Origin: Chryseobacterium elymi
Lineage (GTDB): Bacteria; Bacteroidota; Bacteroidia; Flavobacteriales; Weeksellaceae
Assembly (NCBI RefSeq): GCF_003385495.1
Contig: NZ_QNUH01000029.1
Coordinates: 1-32,268 of the forward strand
Direction: 5' to 3'
DNA length: 32,268 nt
The notes beneath the pieces are model-generated. The model ran no database searches. It was not told the origin of the DNA and was given only the letters and a program-made list of their open reading frames with translations. The position numbers were made by a program, and so were the translations under genes. Below, piece by piece: positions 7,369 through 15,061 of this stretch. Position 1 is the first letter of the stretch. Each line of letters opens with the position of its first letter.

Positions 7369-8649
7369 TTAATCAATAGGTTTTAAATTTCCTCCGGATG
7401 TTTTACTGATATTGGATTCTATTTCAGGTCTTCCTTTATATTTTACCAGCCCTCCTGAGGAGGCTTTTACTTTCAGTTTTGTGGAAACATTTACCGAAAG
7501 GTTTGCTCCGGATGTAGCCTCTGCCTCAAGATGATCCATCTTCAAACCATCTGCTTTAAAAAGGGCTCCGCTGCTAACATCTATTATTCCTGAATCTGCT
7601 CTTCCTTCAATAGCTGTATTGGATCCGCTTGAAGCCTTTACCATAATAGTTCCCGCTGTAATTCCGGCTCTGATACTGGCTCCTGATGAAGTTCCAATAT
7701 CTATTTTATTCGAGACCTTGAAATCTCCTTTCACGTTAGCACCCGATGATACATCAATTACCAGATTATTTTCCTTAATAGAATTCACCACATTGAAGTT
7801 AGCTCCTGAAGAAACTTTGATGTTGTCCATTCTCGGAGAAGAGATGTTAACGCTTAAATTTCTAAACTTTAAATTCTTTGTTCCTTTATTGTCTATATAG
7901 ACTTTCAATATACCGTTTTCTACCTTTGTGATGATATACTGAAGCTTATCAGAATCAGCAATTACTTTTACGTTGGTAGGACTTTCCTGTTTGAAAACCA
8001 CATTTACCCCGGTACTTACCTGAATTCCTGAAAACTCGCCTACATTTCTTGCTTCCCCGTTAAGATAAGAGGAATTGTTTTCAGAAGTAAGGCTGTTTCT
8101 TGGATTGGTTACAGGATTGGTTTTGGTTTCGCTGGAATTAATGATCTTATTCACATCATCCATAGAAAGTTTTCCATCCAGCATAACCAGGATATTTTCT
8201 CCTTTTCCACCATCAATGCTAAGCAGGAGATCATCCAGCATTCCGTCCTTTGCATCGGAAGAAAGAAATTTTATCTTTGATCCTGAATTATTGACAGACA
8301 TAATCTCATTGTAATTAAGGTTTTTTAAGTACACAGATACATCTTTGCTGAGCCTGGAAAGATTATCCTGAACTTTACGTCCTTCTGTTGTATTAGTATT
8401 TTCCGGATTTTCTGTAATAAGAATTTTCAATCCGTTAATTTTCGAAAGCAGGGGTTTTATCTGATCCAGCTGGGAATCGTCAATATTAAGGCTGCTCAGC
8501 ATACTGAACATTGGCTTTGCAATTTTAATGGAGGTTACTCCTTCTACCTCCTGATACCTGTCAAAAAGCATGTCGAATTTATCCCTTTGCCCATACACTG
8601 AAAAGAAGTGGGAAAAAGCGAGTGCGAATACTATAATTATTTTTTTCAT
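7369..8649 (-). CDS. DUF4252-GIN (DUF2807) fusion, secreted
   Basis: This 426-residue protein has a signal peptide (cleavage near VYGQ, residue 21). An N-terminal DUF4252 domain (about 24-180) is followed by a head-GIN/DUF2807 domain (about 195-426). The GIN part begins with the characteristic RNVGEFSGIQVSTGVNVVFK and then carries many short SSGANF/SSGANV/SSGASI repeats. Such repeats build a right-handed beta-helix-like fold. Each domain is usually seen on its own; the join is notable. It stands third in the sigma operon, 65 nt after the anti-sigma-like gene and 13 nt before the lone DUF4252 gene. Likely periplasmic or outer surface; no catalytic residues are evident. Confidence 0.8.
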   Translation of the reverse strand: MKKIIIVFALAFSHFFSVYGQRDKFDMLFDRYQEVEGVTSIKIAKPMFSMLSSLNIDDSQLDQIKPLLSKINGLKILITENPENTNTTEGRKVQDNLSRLSKDVSVYLKNLNYNEIMSVNNSGSKIKFLSSDAKDGMLDDLLLSIDGGKGENILVMLDGKLSMDDVNKIINSSETKTNPVTNPRNSLTSENNSSYLNGEARNVGEFSGIQVSTGVNVVFKQESPTNVKVIADSDKLQYIITKVENGILKVYIDNKGTKNLKFRNLSVNISSPRMDNIKVSSGANFNVVNSIKENNLVIDVSSGANVKGDFKVSNKIDIGTSSGASIRAGITAGTIMVKASSGSNTAIEGRADSGIIDVSSGALFKADGLKMDHLEAEATSGANLSVNVSTKLKVKASSGGLVKYKGRPEIESNISKTSGGNLKPID

Positions 8650-8714
8650 GAGTCAATTTTTATTTTCTTAAGCTGATTATTGTTACCTGATCAGAGCATA
8701 ATCTATTGTTGTTG

Positions 8715-9389
8715 TTAATAATCGTCGTCTACTACTGTAGGTTGTACTAACTTTTCACTAACGTTGTTGGCAAATATCTGGAATGAATATTTAGTGACAT
8801 TGATAGCTTCATCTACATTATCGATCCTTTTACCGTTGACTATGACATAAGAATTCTTATATCCGGTAGAATCTTTTAAGGTTTTATTATTTCTGAATGA
8901 AGAATTACTGACAAACTTCGGTTTTGATTCTTTTTTCAATCTTCCTCTTTTTGGTAATATCTCATCCAGTACATCCTTTTCTGCTACTGATTTTTCCTGG
9001 AAAATAGAATCTTTTCTCGCTCCGGAAATGGAATCGGTATGGTTTACCGCTACCTGCTCCTGATGGTCATTATTCTCTTCAATAAATTTTGATTTCTGTT
9101 TCAGAACCTCATCTTTTACCAGTTTTTCTCTTTCAATAACCCCTGTACGGTAGTCATTAAAGAAAAAACCAATACTGAAAAGAAGCACAAATCCTGCTGC
9201 CATCCAGAACCATTTCGGAAAAGAAGGCTTATTCTTGTGAAGCGGAATGACAGATGCATCATTGGTTTCAGAGTCATCAGCTACACCTTCTGCTTTCTGA
9301 AGAAAATCTTCAAAACTCCAGTCCATTTTTTCTTCCTTTATGTCACGGAAGATCTCATCGTATTTATTCTGAAATTGATCTTTGTTCAT
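8715..9389 (-). CDS. Single-pass membrane protein, probable anti-sigma factor
   Basis: A 224-residue protein with a cytosolic N-terminal part (1-58, acidic, with the amphipathic WSFEDFLQKAEG segment) and one transmembrane helix at about 60-78. A charged periplasmic part of about 145 residues carries a VIVNGKRIDNVDEAI stretch. Its start overlaps the end of the sigma gene by 26 nt, so translation is probably coupled. The arrangement (ECF sigma followed by a one-helix protein) is that of sigma/anti-sigma pairs, although no zinc-type HxxxCxxC motif is present. Anti-sigma function is inferred from context and topology, not from a named domain. Confidence 0.65.
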   Translation of the reverse strand: MNKDQFQNKYDEIFRDIKEEKMDWSFEDFLQKAEGVADDSETNDASVIPLHKNKPSFPKWFWMAAGFVLLFSIGFFFNDYRTGVIEREKLVKDEVLKQKSKFIEENNDHQEQVAVNHTDSISGARKDSIFQEKSVAEKDVLDEILPKRGRLKKESKPKFVSNSSFRNNKTLKDSTGYKNSYVIVNGKRIDNVDEAINVTKYSFQIFANNVSEKLVQPTVVDDDY

Positions 9390-9873
9390 AGCTCATCAGT
9401 TGTGATATTTGTTCTTTTACTTTTTGCCTCGCCCGCATCAGGTTTACCCTTACTGCGTTTTCTTCCATTTCCAGCATTCCGGAAATTTCCGAGACCTCAT
9501 ATTCTTCTACATCTTTCAGATGGATCACCATTTTCTGTTTTTCCGGAAGCTGGTTGATAAATCCTATAATATGCTCCTTCAGGTTATTGATATCCATGCT
9601 GTACAATTCTGAGCGGTGAAGCTGCAAATCTGCAAATCCCAACTTCACATCATGGTGCTTCAGCCTGTTAAGACACTCATTCCGGACCGATTTCAAAGCA
9701 TAGGATTTTAAATTTCCAAACTTCTCCAGTTCCTCTTTCTTCTGCCAGAATTTAATCATCAGATCCTGCACCACATCTTCTGCCTCATCACTGCTCATAA
9801 CGAATCTTTTCGCAAAACGATACATCTCGTCTTTGAGAATAAACACCGTATTCTTGAAAGTTTCTTGGGTCAT
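9364..9873 (-). CDS. ECF-type RNA polymerase sigma factor
   Basis: The 169-residue protein has sigma region 2 at about 10-75, with DEAEDVVQDLMIKFWQK for core binding and -10 contacts, and region 4 at about 110-160, with LPEKQKMVIHLKDVEEYEVSEI and the helix-turn-helix ending NAVRVNLMRARQKVKEQI. The size and absence of regions 1 and 3 define an ECF factor. It leads an operon with a membrane anti-sigma-like gene and two DUF4252 genes, so it probably controls an envelope response and its own transcription. The upstream region does not show an obvious housekeeping -7 box, which would fit autoregulation. Confidence 0.92.
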   Translation of the reverse strand: MTQETFKNTVFILKDEMYRFAKRFVMSSDEAEDVVQDLMIKFWQKKEELEKFGNLKSYALKSVRNECLNRLKHHDVKLGFADLQLHRSELYSMDINNLKEHIIGFINQLPEKQKMVIHLKDVEEYEVSEISGMLEMEENAVRVNLMRARQKVKEQISQLMSYEQRSISE

Positions 9874-9949
9874 GAGTTTTGTTTCTATTAGTAAGACAAT
9901 TAAAATCTTGATTCTATTACATTACATTATAAAAAAAGTGATGAATTTC

Positions 9950-10010
9950 TAATTTTGGCTTATCTATGCACTCATAAAACCTGTTTACAAAGGAGTTTTA
10001 TGATTTTTAT
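9950..10010 (+). other. Orphan promoter-like box and hairpin in the 9874-10112 gap
   Basis: TAATTTTG (9950-9957) is an exact -7 consensus pointing right, but no plus-strand gene follows for 2 kb. A hairpin CATAAAAC / GTTTTATG (9973-10002) followed by ATTTTTAT lies just after it. This could be a very short non-coding transcript or chance in AT-rich DNA. Nothing else was identified in this gap besides the terminator at 10085. Confidence 0.2.
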
Positions 10011-10084
10011 AAAATTACTCTTTTTTTATTTTCTGGAAGATAATTTAATTTTCTGTGAGAGAATCATCAGTATCCAATAAAGTA

Positions 10085-10107
10085 AAAGCCTCCCAAATGG
10101 AGGCTTT
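10085..10107 (-). terminator. Terminator of the alternative GlmU gene
   Basis: A perfect 9-bp stem AAAGCCTCC / GGAGGCTTT with a 5-nt loop, 6 nt beyond the stop on the minus strand. The T tract is interrupted (TTTTACTTTATT). Confidence 0.8.
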
Positions 10108-10112
10108 CAATA

Positions 10113-11273
10113 TTAATACGTATCAAAAATATGTTTCAGTATAGCTTTATCTTTATCCGTTAAAGCAACTTTTCGCCTTGCCATTGCTCTTTCTGCCACT
10201 TCATAGGCTTTATCCAGCTTGAATCTTTCATCATCTTTACTTCCACCCCAAGAGAAGTTTTCCACGAGGTTTGGCGGAAAACCTGGCTTGAATATATTAG
10301 AAGCAACTCCTATTACTGTTCCTGTATTCAGTTGGGTATTGATTGCTGTTTTAGAGTGGTCTCCCATAATAAGACCGGCAAACTGAAGCCCCGTGTCTTC
10401 AAAAGCTTTTGTTCTATAGTTCCAGAGCTTGACATGGCTGTAGTTGTTTTTAAGATTGGAAGAATTGGTATCTGCCCCGAAATTACACCATTCACCAATC
10501 ACAGAATTTCCGACAAAGCCTTCATGTCCTTTACTTGAGTACCCGAATATGATGATATTATTCACTTCCCCGCCCACTTTACAATGCGGGCCAATAGTAG
10601 TAGCACCATAAATTTTTGATCCTAAGTTAAATTTAGAATCTTCTCCCAGTGAGATCGGTCCACGAAGATTACAGCCTTCCATTACCTCAGCATTTTTCCC
10701 GATATAAATTTTTCCTGTTTTTGTATTGATCGTAGAAAATTCGATCTGGGCTCCTTCTTCAATGAAAAGATCTTTCTTATCCCCTAAAAATCCATTGGTG
10801 GAAGATAATTCCTGTGAAGTTCTTCCTTCAGTCAGCAAATTGAAATCAAAATCGATAGCAAGGTGATTATAGGTAAATAAATCTGCAGGTTTTTTAAAGA
10901 AGGTTAATTTCTCCTTTACATCTGTCATTTTTTCGATCTGGTTAAGGGAAAAATTTTTCATATTAATTCTCGCAGCAATCAGCTCATCTTCATAAACAAG
11001 AGCTTCACCCTGTTTAAGATCTTTGATTTGCTGAATTACTGTTTCGGTCGGCAGAAAATTAGTAACAAGAAAAAGACTTTCCTTTTCTTCGGGATTTTTG
11101 AATTTATTCTGAAGATAATTTTCGGTAAAGTAAGAAACCTCGGTATTTCCCAAAATCTTTTGCCATCGTTCGGAAAAGGTAAGGATTCCGCATCGCATAG
11201 CGGCAACAGGACGGGTAAAAGTCAATGGAAGAAAATCTTCCCAATACTGAGCATCTGAAAATACTAATTGCAT
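10113..11273 (-). CDS. Alternative GlmU-type sugar nucleotidyltransferase/acetyltransferase
   Basis: This 386-residue protein matches the Bacteroidota alternative GlmU family (TIGR03991-like). The N-terminus reads LVFSDAQYWEDFLPLTFTRP and then VAAMRCGILTFSERW, a reduced nucleotidyltransferase-like part. The C-terminal part (about 170-345) is a left-handed beta-helix of hexapeptide repeats (IYIGKNAEVMEG, ISLGEDS, TTIGPHCKVGGEV). In organisms lacking classical GlmU, this family is proposed to make UDP-GlcNAc from GlcN-1-P; some members are annotated only as putative sugar nucleotidyltransferases. It is a single-gene unit with its own terminator and tandem -7 boxes upstream. Family assignment is good; the exact substrate is inferred. 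Confidence 0.82.
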   Translation of the reverse strand: MQLVFSDAQYWEDFLPLTFTRPVAAMRCGILTFSERWQKILGNTEVSYFTENYLQNKFKNPEEKESLFLVTNFLPTETVIQQIKDLKQGEALVYEDELIAARINMKNFSLNQIEKMTDVKEKLTFFKKPADLFTYNHLAIDFDFNLLTEGRTSQELSSTNGFLGDKKDLFIEEGAQIEFSTINTKTGKIYIGKNAEVMEGCNLRGPISLGEDSKFNLGSKIYGATTIGPHCKVGGEVNNIIIFGYSSKGHEGFVGNSVIGEWCNFGADTNSSNLKNNYSHVKLWNYRTKAFEDTGLQFAGLIMGDHSKTAINTQLNTGTVIGVASNIFKPGFPPNLVENFSWGGSKDDERFKLDKAYEVAERAMARRKVALTDKDKAILKHIFDTY

Positions 11274-11280
11274 TGTAATA

Positions 11281-11315
11281 TAGAAGTTAGAGATTAGAAG
11301 TTAGAAGTTAGAGAC
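11281..11315. repeat. Degenerate 7-nt tandem repeat (five units)
   Basis: Five consecutive heptads of the TAGAAGT/TAGAGAT type fill 11281-11315, directly before the GlmU-like start and inside its predicted 5' leader. A further pair (TAGAAGT TAGTCTA) occurs at 11396-11409. Confidence 0.75.
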
Positions 11316-11371
11316 CCAAAGTTGAGATTATGATTTGCTAACAATTCGGAGTACCTAATTTCTGTTCAGAA

Positions 11372-11387
11372 CAAAAATACAAAAATA
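11372..11387 (-). promoter_or_regulatory. Two tandem -7 boxes upstream of the GlmU-like gene
   Basis: The minus strand carries TATTTTTG twice in direct succession, each an exact TAnnTTTG match, about 100 nt before the start codon. This implies a leader of about 90 nt that includes the heptad repeat. Confidence 0.45.
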
Positions 11388-11501
11388 GCTCGAAATAGAA
11401 GTTAGTCTATGAAAGCCCCAGTAAAAATGTCAGTCTTTTTATTTTGAAAATACTCCATTTATAAACATAGGTATAAAATACTCCCAATTAACTTCTATAA
11501 C

Positions 11502-11531
11502 AAAAAAGTCTCCCAATAAATTGGAAGACTT
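11502..11531 (-). terminator. Terminator of rpmE2
   Basis: Minus-strand stem AAGTCTTCCAAT / ATTGGGAGACTT with one mismatch and a 2-nt loop, followed by TTTTTT, about 25 nt after the rpmE2 stop. Confidence 0.85.
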
Positions 11532-11553
11532 CAGTATGTTGGGTAACAAAAAA

Positions 11554-11805
11554 TTACTTAGCGAATTTTTTGTATTTGTTCATAAACTTATCAACTCTAC
11601 CTGCAGTGTCAACTAGTTTCACTTTACCAGTGTAGAAAGGGTGAGAAGTTGAAGAGATTTCCATTTTGATCAATGGATATTCTTGTCCTTCATATTCGAT
11701 ACTGTCTTTTGTTTCTGCAGTAGATTTGCAAAGAAACACCTCGTCGTTACTCATATCTTTGAAAACAACAAGTCTATAATTTTCTGGGTGGATTCCTTTT
11801 TTCAT
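11554..11805 (-). CDS. rpmE2: 50S ribosomal protein L31, type B
   Basis: This 83-residue ribosomal protein begins MKKGIHPENYRLVVFKDMS and has the conserved SSTSHPFYTGK and GRVDKFMNKY segments of bacterial L31. It has only one Cys (Cys26), lacking the zinc-binding Cys set of type A L31, and it has the longer length of type B. L31 bridges the ribosomal subunits. It is a monocistronic gene with a canonical promoter at 11876-11883, a leader of about 65 nt and a strong terminator. In other bacteria type B forms replace type A under zinc limitation, but no regulator site was identified here. Confidence 0.97.
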   Translation of the reverse strand: MKKGIHPENYRLVVFKDMSNDEVFLCKSTAETKDSIEYEGQEYPLIKMEISSTSHPFYTGKVKLVDTAGRVDKFMNKYKKFAK

Positions 11806-11875
11806 AATACAATTTTTAAAAAATTAAAGTTTGCTTCCGAAATAGTAATGGTATTTCTCTGCTAATTTTAGGTTG

Positions 11876-11883
11876 CAAAAGTA
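11876..11883 (-). promoter_or_regulatory. -7 box of rpmE2
   Basis: TACTTTTG on the minus strand matches TAnnTTTG exactly, about 70 nt before the start, with TTTG/TTG elements further upstream that could act as -33. Confidence 0.6.
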
Positions 11884-11954
11884 CAACATTTTTTCAAATA
11901 TACAAATACCAGATTCAATATTTTTTATTGATAAGAAATTCAAAGTATTTTCGT

Positions 11955-11962
11955 TAAATTTG
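11955..11962 (+). promoter_or_regulatory. -7 box of the beta-helix lipoprotein operon
   Basis: TAAATTTG matches the -7 consensus exactly, 21 nt before the ATG at 11984. The rpmE2 promoter lies back to back on the other strand. Confidence 0.55.
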
Positions 11963-11983
11963 GAATCTTAAACTTTATTTTCG

Positions 11984-13393
11984 ATGAAAATCAAACTATT
12001 ACTGGCTTTTTCTTTTTGGATGCTTCTTGTAGCGGTATCGTGCAATAAAGATGATATTACTTTTGATGCTCCATCACAGCAGTTAAGTTTTTCAAAGGAC
12101 ACTGTATTCTGTGATACGGTCTATCACCAGGTACGTTCAGAAACTTATTTTGTAAAAGTATATAATAATGAAGACAAGGATGTTTTAATTCCGAGAATCA
12201 ATCTTGAAAAAGGAAGTGCATCACTATATAGGATCAATGTAGATGGAAAACCTGGCTATGATTTCAAAGATGTACCGTTGAGAAAGAAAGACAGTATGTA
12301 TATTTTTGTGGAAATTGCTCCCGAAGCTACCGGTCCTGAAGCTATTGCTGAAGATAAAATTGTCTTTAACAGCGGTGCAGGACAACAGCATATAACTTTG
12401 TTCTCTGTAGTTCAGGATGCAGAATTTTTCATCGAAACACCAGGCAATCCTAATGTAATTTCTACCCACACAACGTGGAATGACAATAAGGCCAAGATCA
12501 TTTATGGAAACCTTACTATCGATCCAAATATCACGCTGGACATCCAGGCAGGAACTAAAGTTTATTTCCACAAAAACAGCGGCATGAAGGTATCGTCCGG
12601 TGCCACCCTGAACATCAACGGAGTTTTTGACAATGAGGTGATCCTGCGCGGGGACAGAAATGACCCGTATTATGATACAATCCCTAAAAACTGGAACTCT
12701 ATCCGGATGGAACCCAATTCTATCCTCAATATGAATTTTGCAAGGCTTTTCGGAGGAACAAGAGGACTGGATATGAAACAGAATACTGCAAATATTAGCA
12801 ATTCATTCATCCACACCTTCTTTGAATACGGTATTTACGCCGTAGGATCAACGGTTACTGCCAATAACTTAGTGATGAATAACTGTGGTGAATCATGTAT
12901 CGGGATCTTCAGAGGCGGAAATCACAGCTATACCCATGCTACAATTGCGAATTATTCTAAAACAATGGGGTCTTACAACAGAAACGGAATTACAGCAGCC
13001 AATGAATGGAAAAATGCAGCAGGAACAACAGAACAGGGAGCGCTTCAACGCCTTGATATAAAAAACAGCATCGTCTTTTCAGACAGAAACAACTCTGTGA
13101 ATTTTGAACAGACTCCGGGACAACAGTTTGAATTCCTTATTCAAAACTCACTGATCAAATATTCAGGAGTACCCGAAGCCGGATTTAATTTTGACACCAG
13201 CCCTAATGTGATACAAAGCATTAAGAACGAAGATCCACAATTCCTTAATTATTTTGCTGCAAAGATGAATCTAAGGGTAAAAACAACATCTCCGGCAAGA
13301 GGAAAAGGAAATCTGACGGTAGCAGGAACCGTACCTTTTGATATTGTGAATGTATCAAGAACAACTAACCCTACTCTTGGAGCCTATCAATAA
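11984..13393 (+). CDS. Beta-helix-like lipoprotein of unknown function
   Basis: This 469-residue protein has a lipoprotein signal (VAVSC, lipidated Cys20). An N-terminal part of about 130 residues reads as an Ig-like or DUF1573-like beta domain (YFVKVYNNEDKDVLIPRINL). From about 160 onward there are repeated beta-strand and turn units (LTIDPNITLDIQAGTKVYF, MKVSSGATLNINGVF, NIINMNF-like) typical of right-handed parallel beta-helix proteins. No polysaccharide lyase catalytic signature was recognised. Its stop codon overlaps the MazG-like start by one base, so the two are probably co-transcribed. Expected to be an envelope protein; function unknown. Confidence 0.75.
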   Translation: MKIKLLLAFSFWMLLVAVSCNKDDITFDAPSQQLSFSKDTVFCDTVYHQVRSETYFVKVYNNEDKDVLIPRINLEKGSASLYRINVDGKPGYDFKDVPLRKKDSMYIFVEIAPEATGPEAIAEDKIVFNSGAGQQHITLFSVVQDAEFFIETPGNPNVISTHTTWNDNKAKIIYGNLTIDPNITLDIQAGTKVYFHKNSGMKVSSGATLNINGVFDNEVILRGDRNDPYYDTIPKNWNSIRMEPNSILNMNFARLFGGTRGLDMKQNTANISNSFIHTFFEYGIYAVGSTVTANNLVMNNCGESCIGIFRGGNHSYTHATIANYSKTMGSYNRNGITAANEWKNAAGTTEQGALQRLDIKNSIVFSDRNNSVNFEQTPGQQFEFLIQNSLIKYSGVPEAGFNFDTSPNVIQSIKNEDPQFLNYFAAKMNLRVKTTSPARGKGNLTVAGTVPFDIVNVSRTTNPTLGAYQ

Positions 13394-13719
13394 TGGAGAT
13401 CACAAAACTGCAGGAACAGGTTGATGAATGGATCAAAACCATAGGAGTCCGTTATTTTAATGAACTGACGAATATGGCCATGCTGACCGAAGAAGTAGGC
13501 GAAGTAGCCCGCATCATCGCCAGAAGATATGGTGAGCAAAGTGAAAAGGAAAGCGATAAAAGCAAAGACCTTGGTGAAGAGCTGGCAGATGTACTGTTTG
13601 TTACTTTATGTTTGGCCAATCAGACCGGAGTGAATTTACAGGAAGCCTTCGACAAAAAAATGAAGATCAAAACAGACCGTGATAAAGAGCGGCATCAGAA
13701 TAACGAGAAGTTGAAATAA
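13393..13719 (+). CDS. MazG-like nucleotide pyrophosphohydrolase
   Basis: This 108-residue, all-helical protein has the metal-binding signature of the MazG/dUTPase-2 superfamily. EEVGEVAR (about 33-40) gives the first ExxE, and GEELADVLF (about 71-79) gives the ExxD. It ends in KIKTDRDKERH. Such short one-domain forms hydrolyse nucleoside triphosphates to the monophosphate and pyrophosphate, often acting in nucleotide pool cleaning. It overlaps the preceding gene by one base and is followed by a heptad repeat hairpin before aroA. The exact nucleotide preference cannot be read from sequence. Confidence 0.88.
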   Translation: MEITKLQEQVDEWIKTIGVRYFNELTNMAMLTEEVGEVARIIARRYGEQSEKESDKSKDLGEELADVLFVTLCLANQTGVNLQEAFDKKMKIKTDRDKERHQNNEKLK

Positions 13720-13724
13720 CAAAT

Positions 13725-13789
13725 AGATATCAGATACGAGATGTCAGATGTCAGACTTAAAACAATTTGATATCTGACGTCTGTTATCT
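13725..13789. repeat. Inverted pair of 7-nt tandem repeats between the MazG-like gene and aroA
   Basis: Five heptads of the AGATATC/AGATGTC type (13725-13759) are followed, after an A/T-rich spacer, by three heptads of the opposite strand (GATATCT, GACGTCT, GTTATCT; 13769-13789). The arms can pair imperfectly over about 20 nt. There is no T run, so it is not a standard terminator. Confidence 0.75.
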
Positions 13790-13797
13790 AAATATCC

Positions 13798-13805
13798 TAA
13801 AATTG
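13798..13805 (+). promoter_or_regulatory. Possible -7 box of aroA
   Basis: TAAAATTG differs from TAnnTTTG at one base, 8 nt before the aroA ATG. It would give a near-leaderless message. Confidence 0.35.
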
Positions 13806-13813
13806 CAGAAATA

Positions 13814-15040
13814 ATGAAGTTAGAAAAATCAAAATTAGCATCAGATAAAACAGTTCAGATCAGCGGTTCGAAAAGTATTTCGAATCGTTTGTTGATTTTG
13901 GAAAGTTTATTTAAAAATATACAGATCGGGAATTTGTCTAATTCCCAGGATACACAGCTGCTAAAAAAAGCACTGTCTGAAAACACTGAAACGGTAGACA
14001 TCCACCACGCAGGAACAGCTATGCGTTTCCTTACTTCTTATTATTCAATATCTGAAGGAAAAACCACTGTTCTTACCGGATCTAAAAGGATGAAGGAAAG
14101 ACCCATCAAAAACCTGGTCAATGCATTAAAAGATCTGGGTGTTGAGATCGAATATCTGGAAAACGAAGGCTTCCCGCCTTTAAAAATAACAGGAAAAAAG
14201 ATCACTCAAAAACAGGTCAATGTCCCGGCCAATATATCCAGCCAGTTCATTACTTCCTTGCTTCTGATTGCCGGGAAACTTGAAAACGGACTGGAGATTA
14301 ACCTGGTGGGTGAAGTTACCTCAAGATCCTATATAGAGATGACGCTGGATATTCTGACAAGATTCGGAATAAAAAACAGCTTTGAAGGAAATACAGTTAA
14401 AGTGGAACCGTTTGATTTGAATGGCAAATTGTCTGCTACAAGCTATGAAGTGGAAAGTGACTGGAGCTCGGCTTCATACTTCTATTCTATCTGTGCATTG
14501 GGAAGAGAAACCATCCATCTGAAAAGCTTTTACAAAGAATCCACCCAGGGAGATTCCGCCATTGCCAAGATCTATAAAGACTTTTTCGGAATTAATACGA
14601 TTTTTACTGAAGACGAACATAAGATTACCCTTCAGCCGGAACCTGATTTTACTTTCCCGGAAAAAATCGTCCTGGATATGAATAACTGTCCGGATATTGC
14701 CCAGACACTTTGTGTAACAGCAGCAGCCTTAAAAATTCCTTTTGAAATTTCCGGACTGGGCACTTTAAGGGTAAAAGAGACCGACAGGCTGCAAGCTTTA
14801 TATAATGAACTGAAAAAACTAGGCACTGAAACAGAGATTACAGACCTTACCATCAAGTCTGTGAGTTTTGGGGAACCGGAAGAAAATATTTCCATCGCCA
14901 CTTACCAGGATCACAGAATGGCGATGAGTTTTGCTCCATTCTGCCTTATTAAAGAACTTAGTATTGAAGAGGAAGATGTCGTGGAAAAGTCTTATCCGAT
15001 GTTCTGGAAAGACCTGAATAACATAATGATTAAAGGATAG
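13814..15040 (+). CDS. aroA: 3-phosphoshikimate 1-carboxyvinyltransferase (EPSP synthase)
   Basis: The 408-residue enzyme transfers enolpyruvate from PEP to shikimate-3-phosphate in aromatic amino acid synthesis (cytosol). Visible landmarks are SGSKSISNR with Lys20, the PEP-loop HHAGTAMRFLTSY (the usual Asn before AGTA is His here), KERPIKNLV, SSQFITSLLL, DWSSASYFY, RVKETDRL and YQDHRMAMSF. Length is slightly under the E. coli enzyme (427). It follows a heptad repeat hairpin and is followed closely by two small secreted-protein genes, with no terminator visible until 16253. Other shikimate genes are not in the window. Confidence 0.96.
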   Translation: MKLEKSKLASDKTVQISGSKSISNRLLILESLFKNIQIGNLSNSQDTQLLKKALSENTETVDIHHAGTAMRFLTSYYSISEGKTTVLTGSKRMKERPIKNLVNALKDLGVEIEYLENEGFPPLKITGKKITQKQVNVPANISSQFITSLLLIAGKLENGLEINLVGEVTSRSYIEMTLDILTRFGIKNSFEGNTVKVEPFDLNGKLSATSYEVESDWSSASYFYSICALGRETIHLKSFYKESTQGDSAIAKIYKDFFGINTIFTEDEHKITLQPEPDFTFPEKIVLDMNNCPDIAQTLCVTAAALKIPFEISGLGTLRVKETDRLQALYNELKKLGTETEITDLTIKSVSFGEPEENISIATYQDHRMAMSFAPFCLIKELSIEEEDVVEKSYPMFWKDLNNIMIKG

Positions 15041-15061
15041 TAAGCTTTGAAAAATTCTAAT

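Noticed and set aside
13814..15040. Unusual EPSP synthase because His replaces Asn before the AGTAMR motif
   Set aside because: All other landmarks are intact, and I cannot show that this change is rare among Bacteroidota enzymes.
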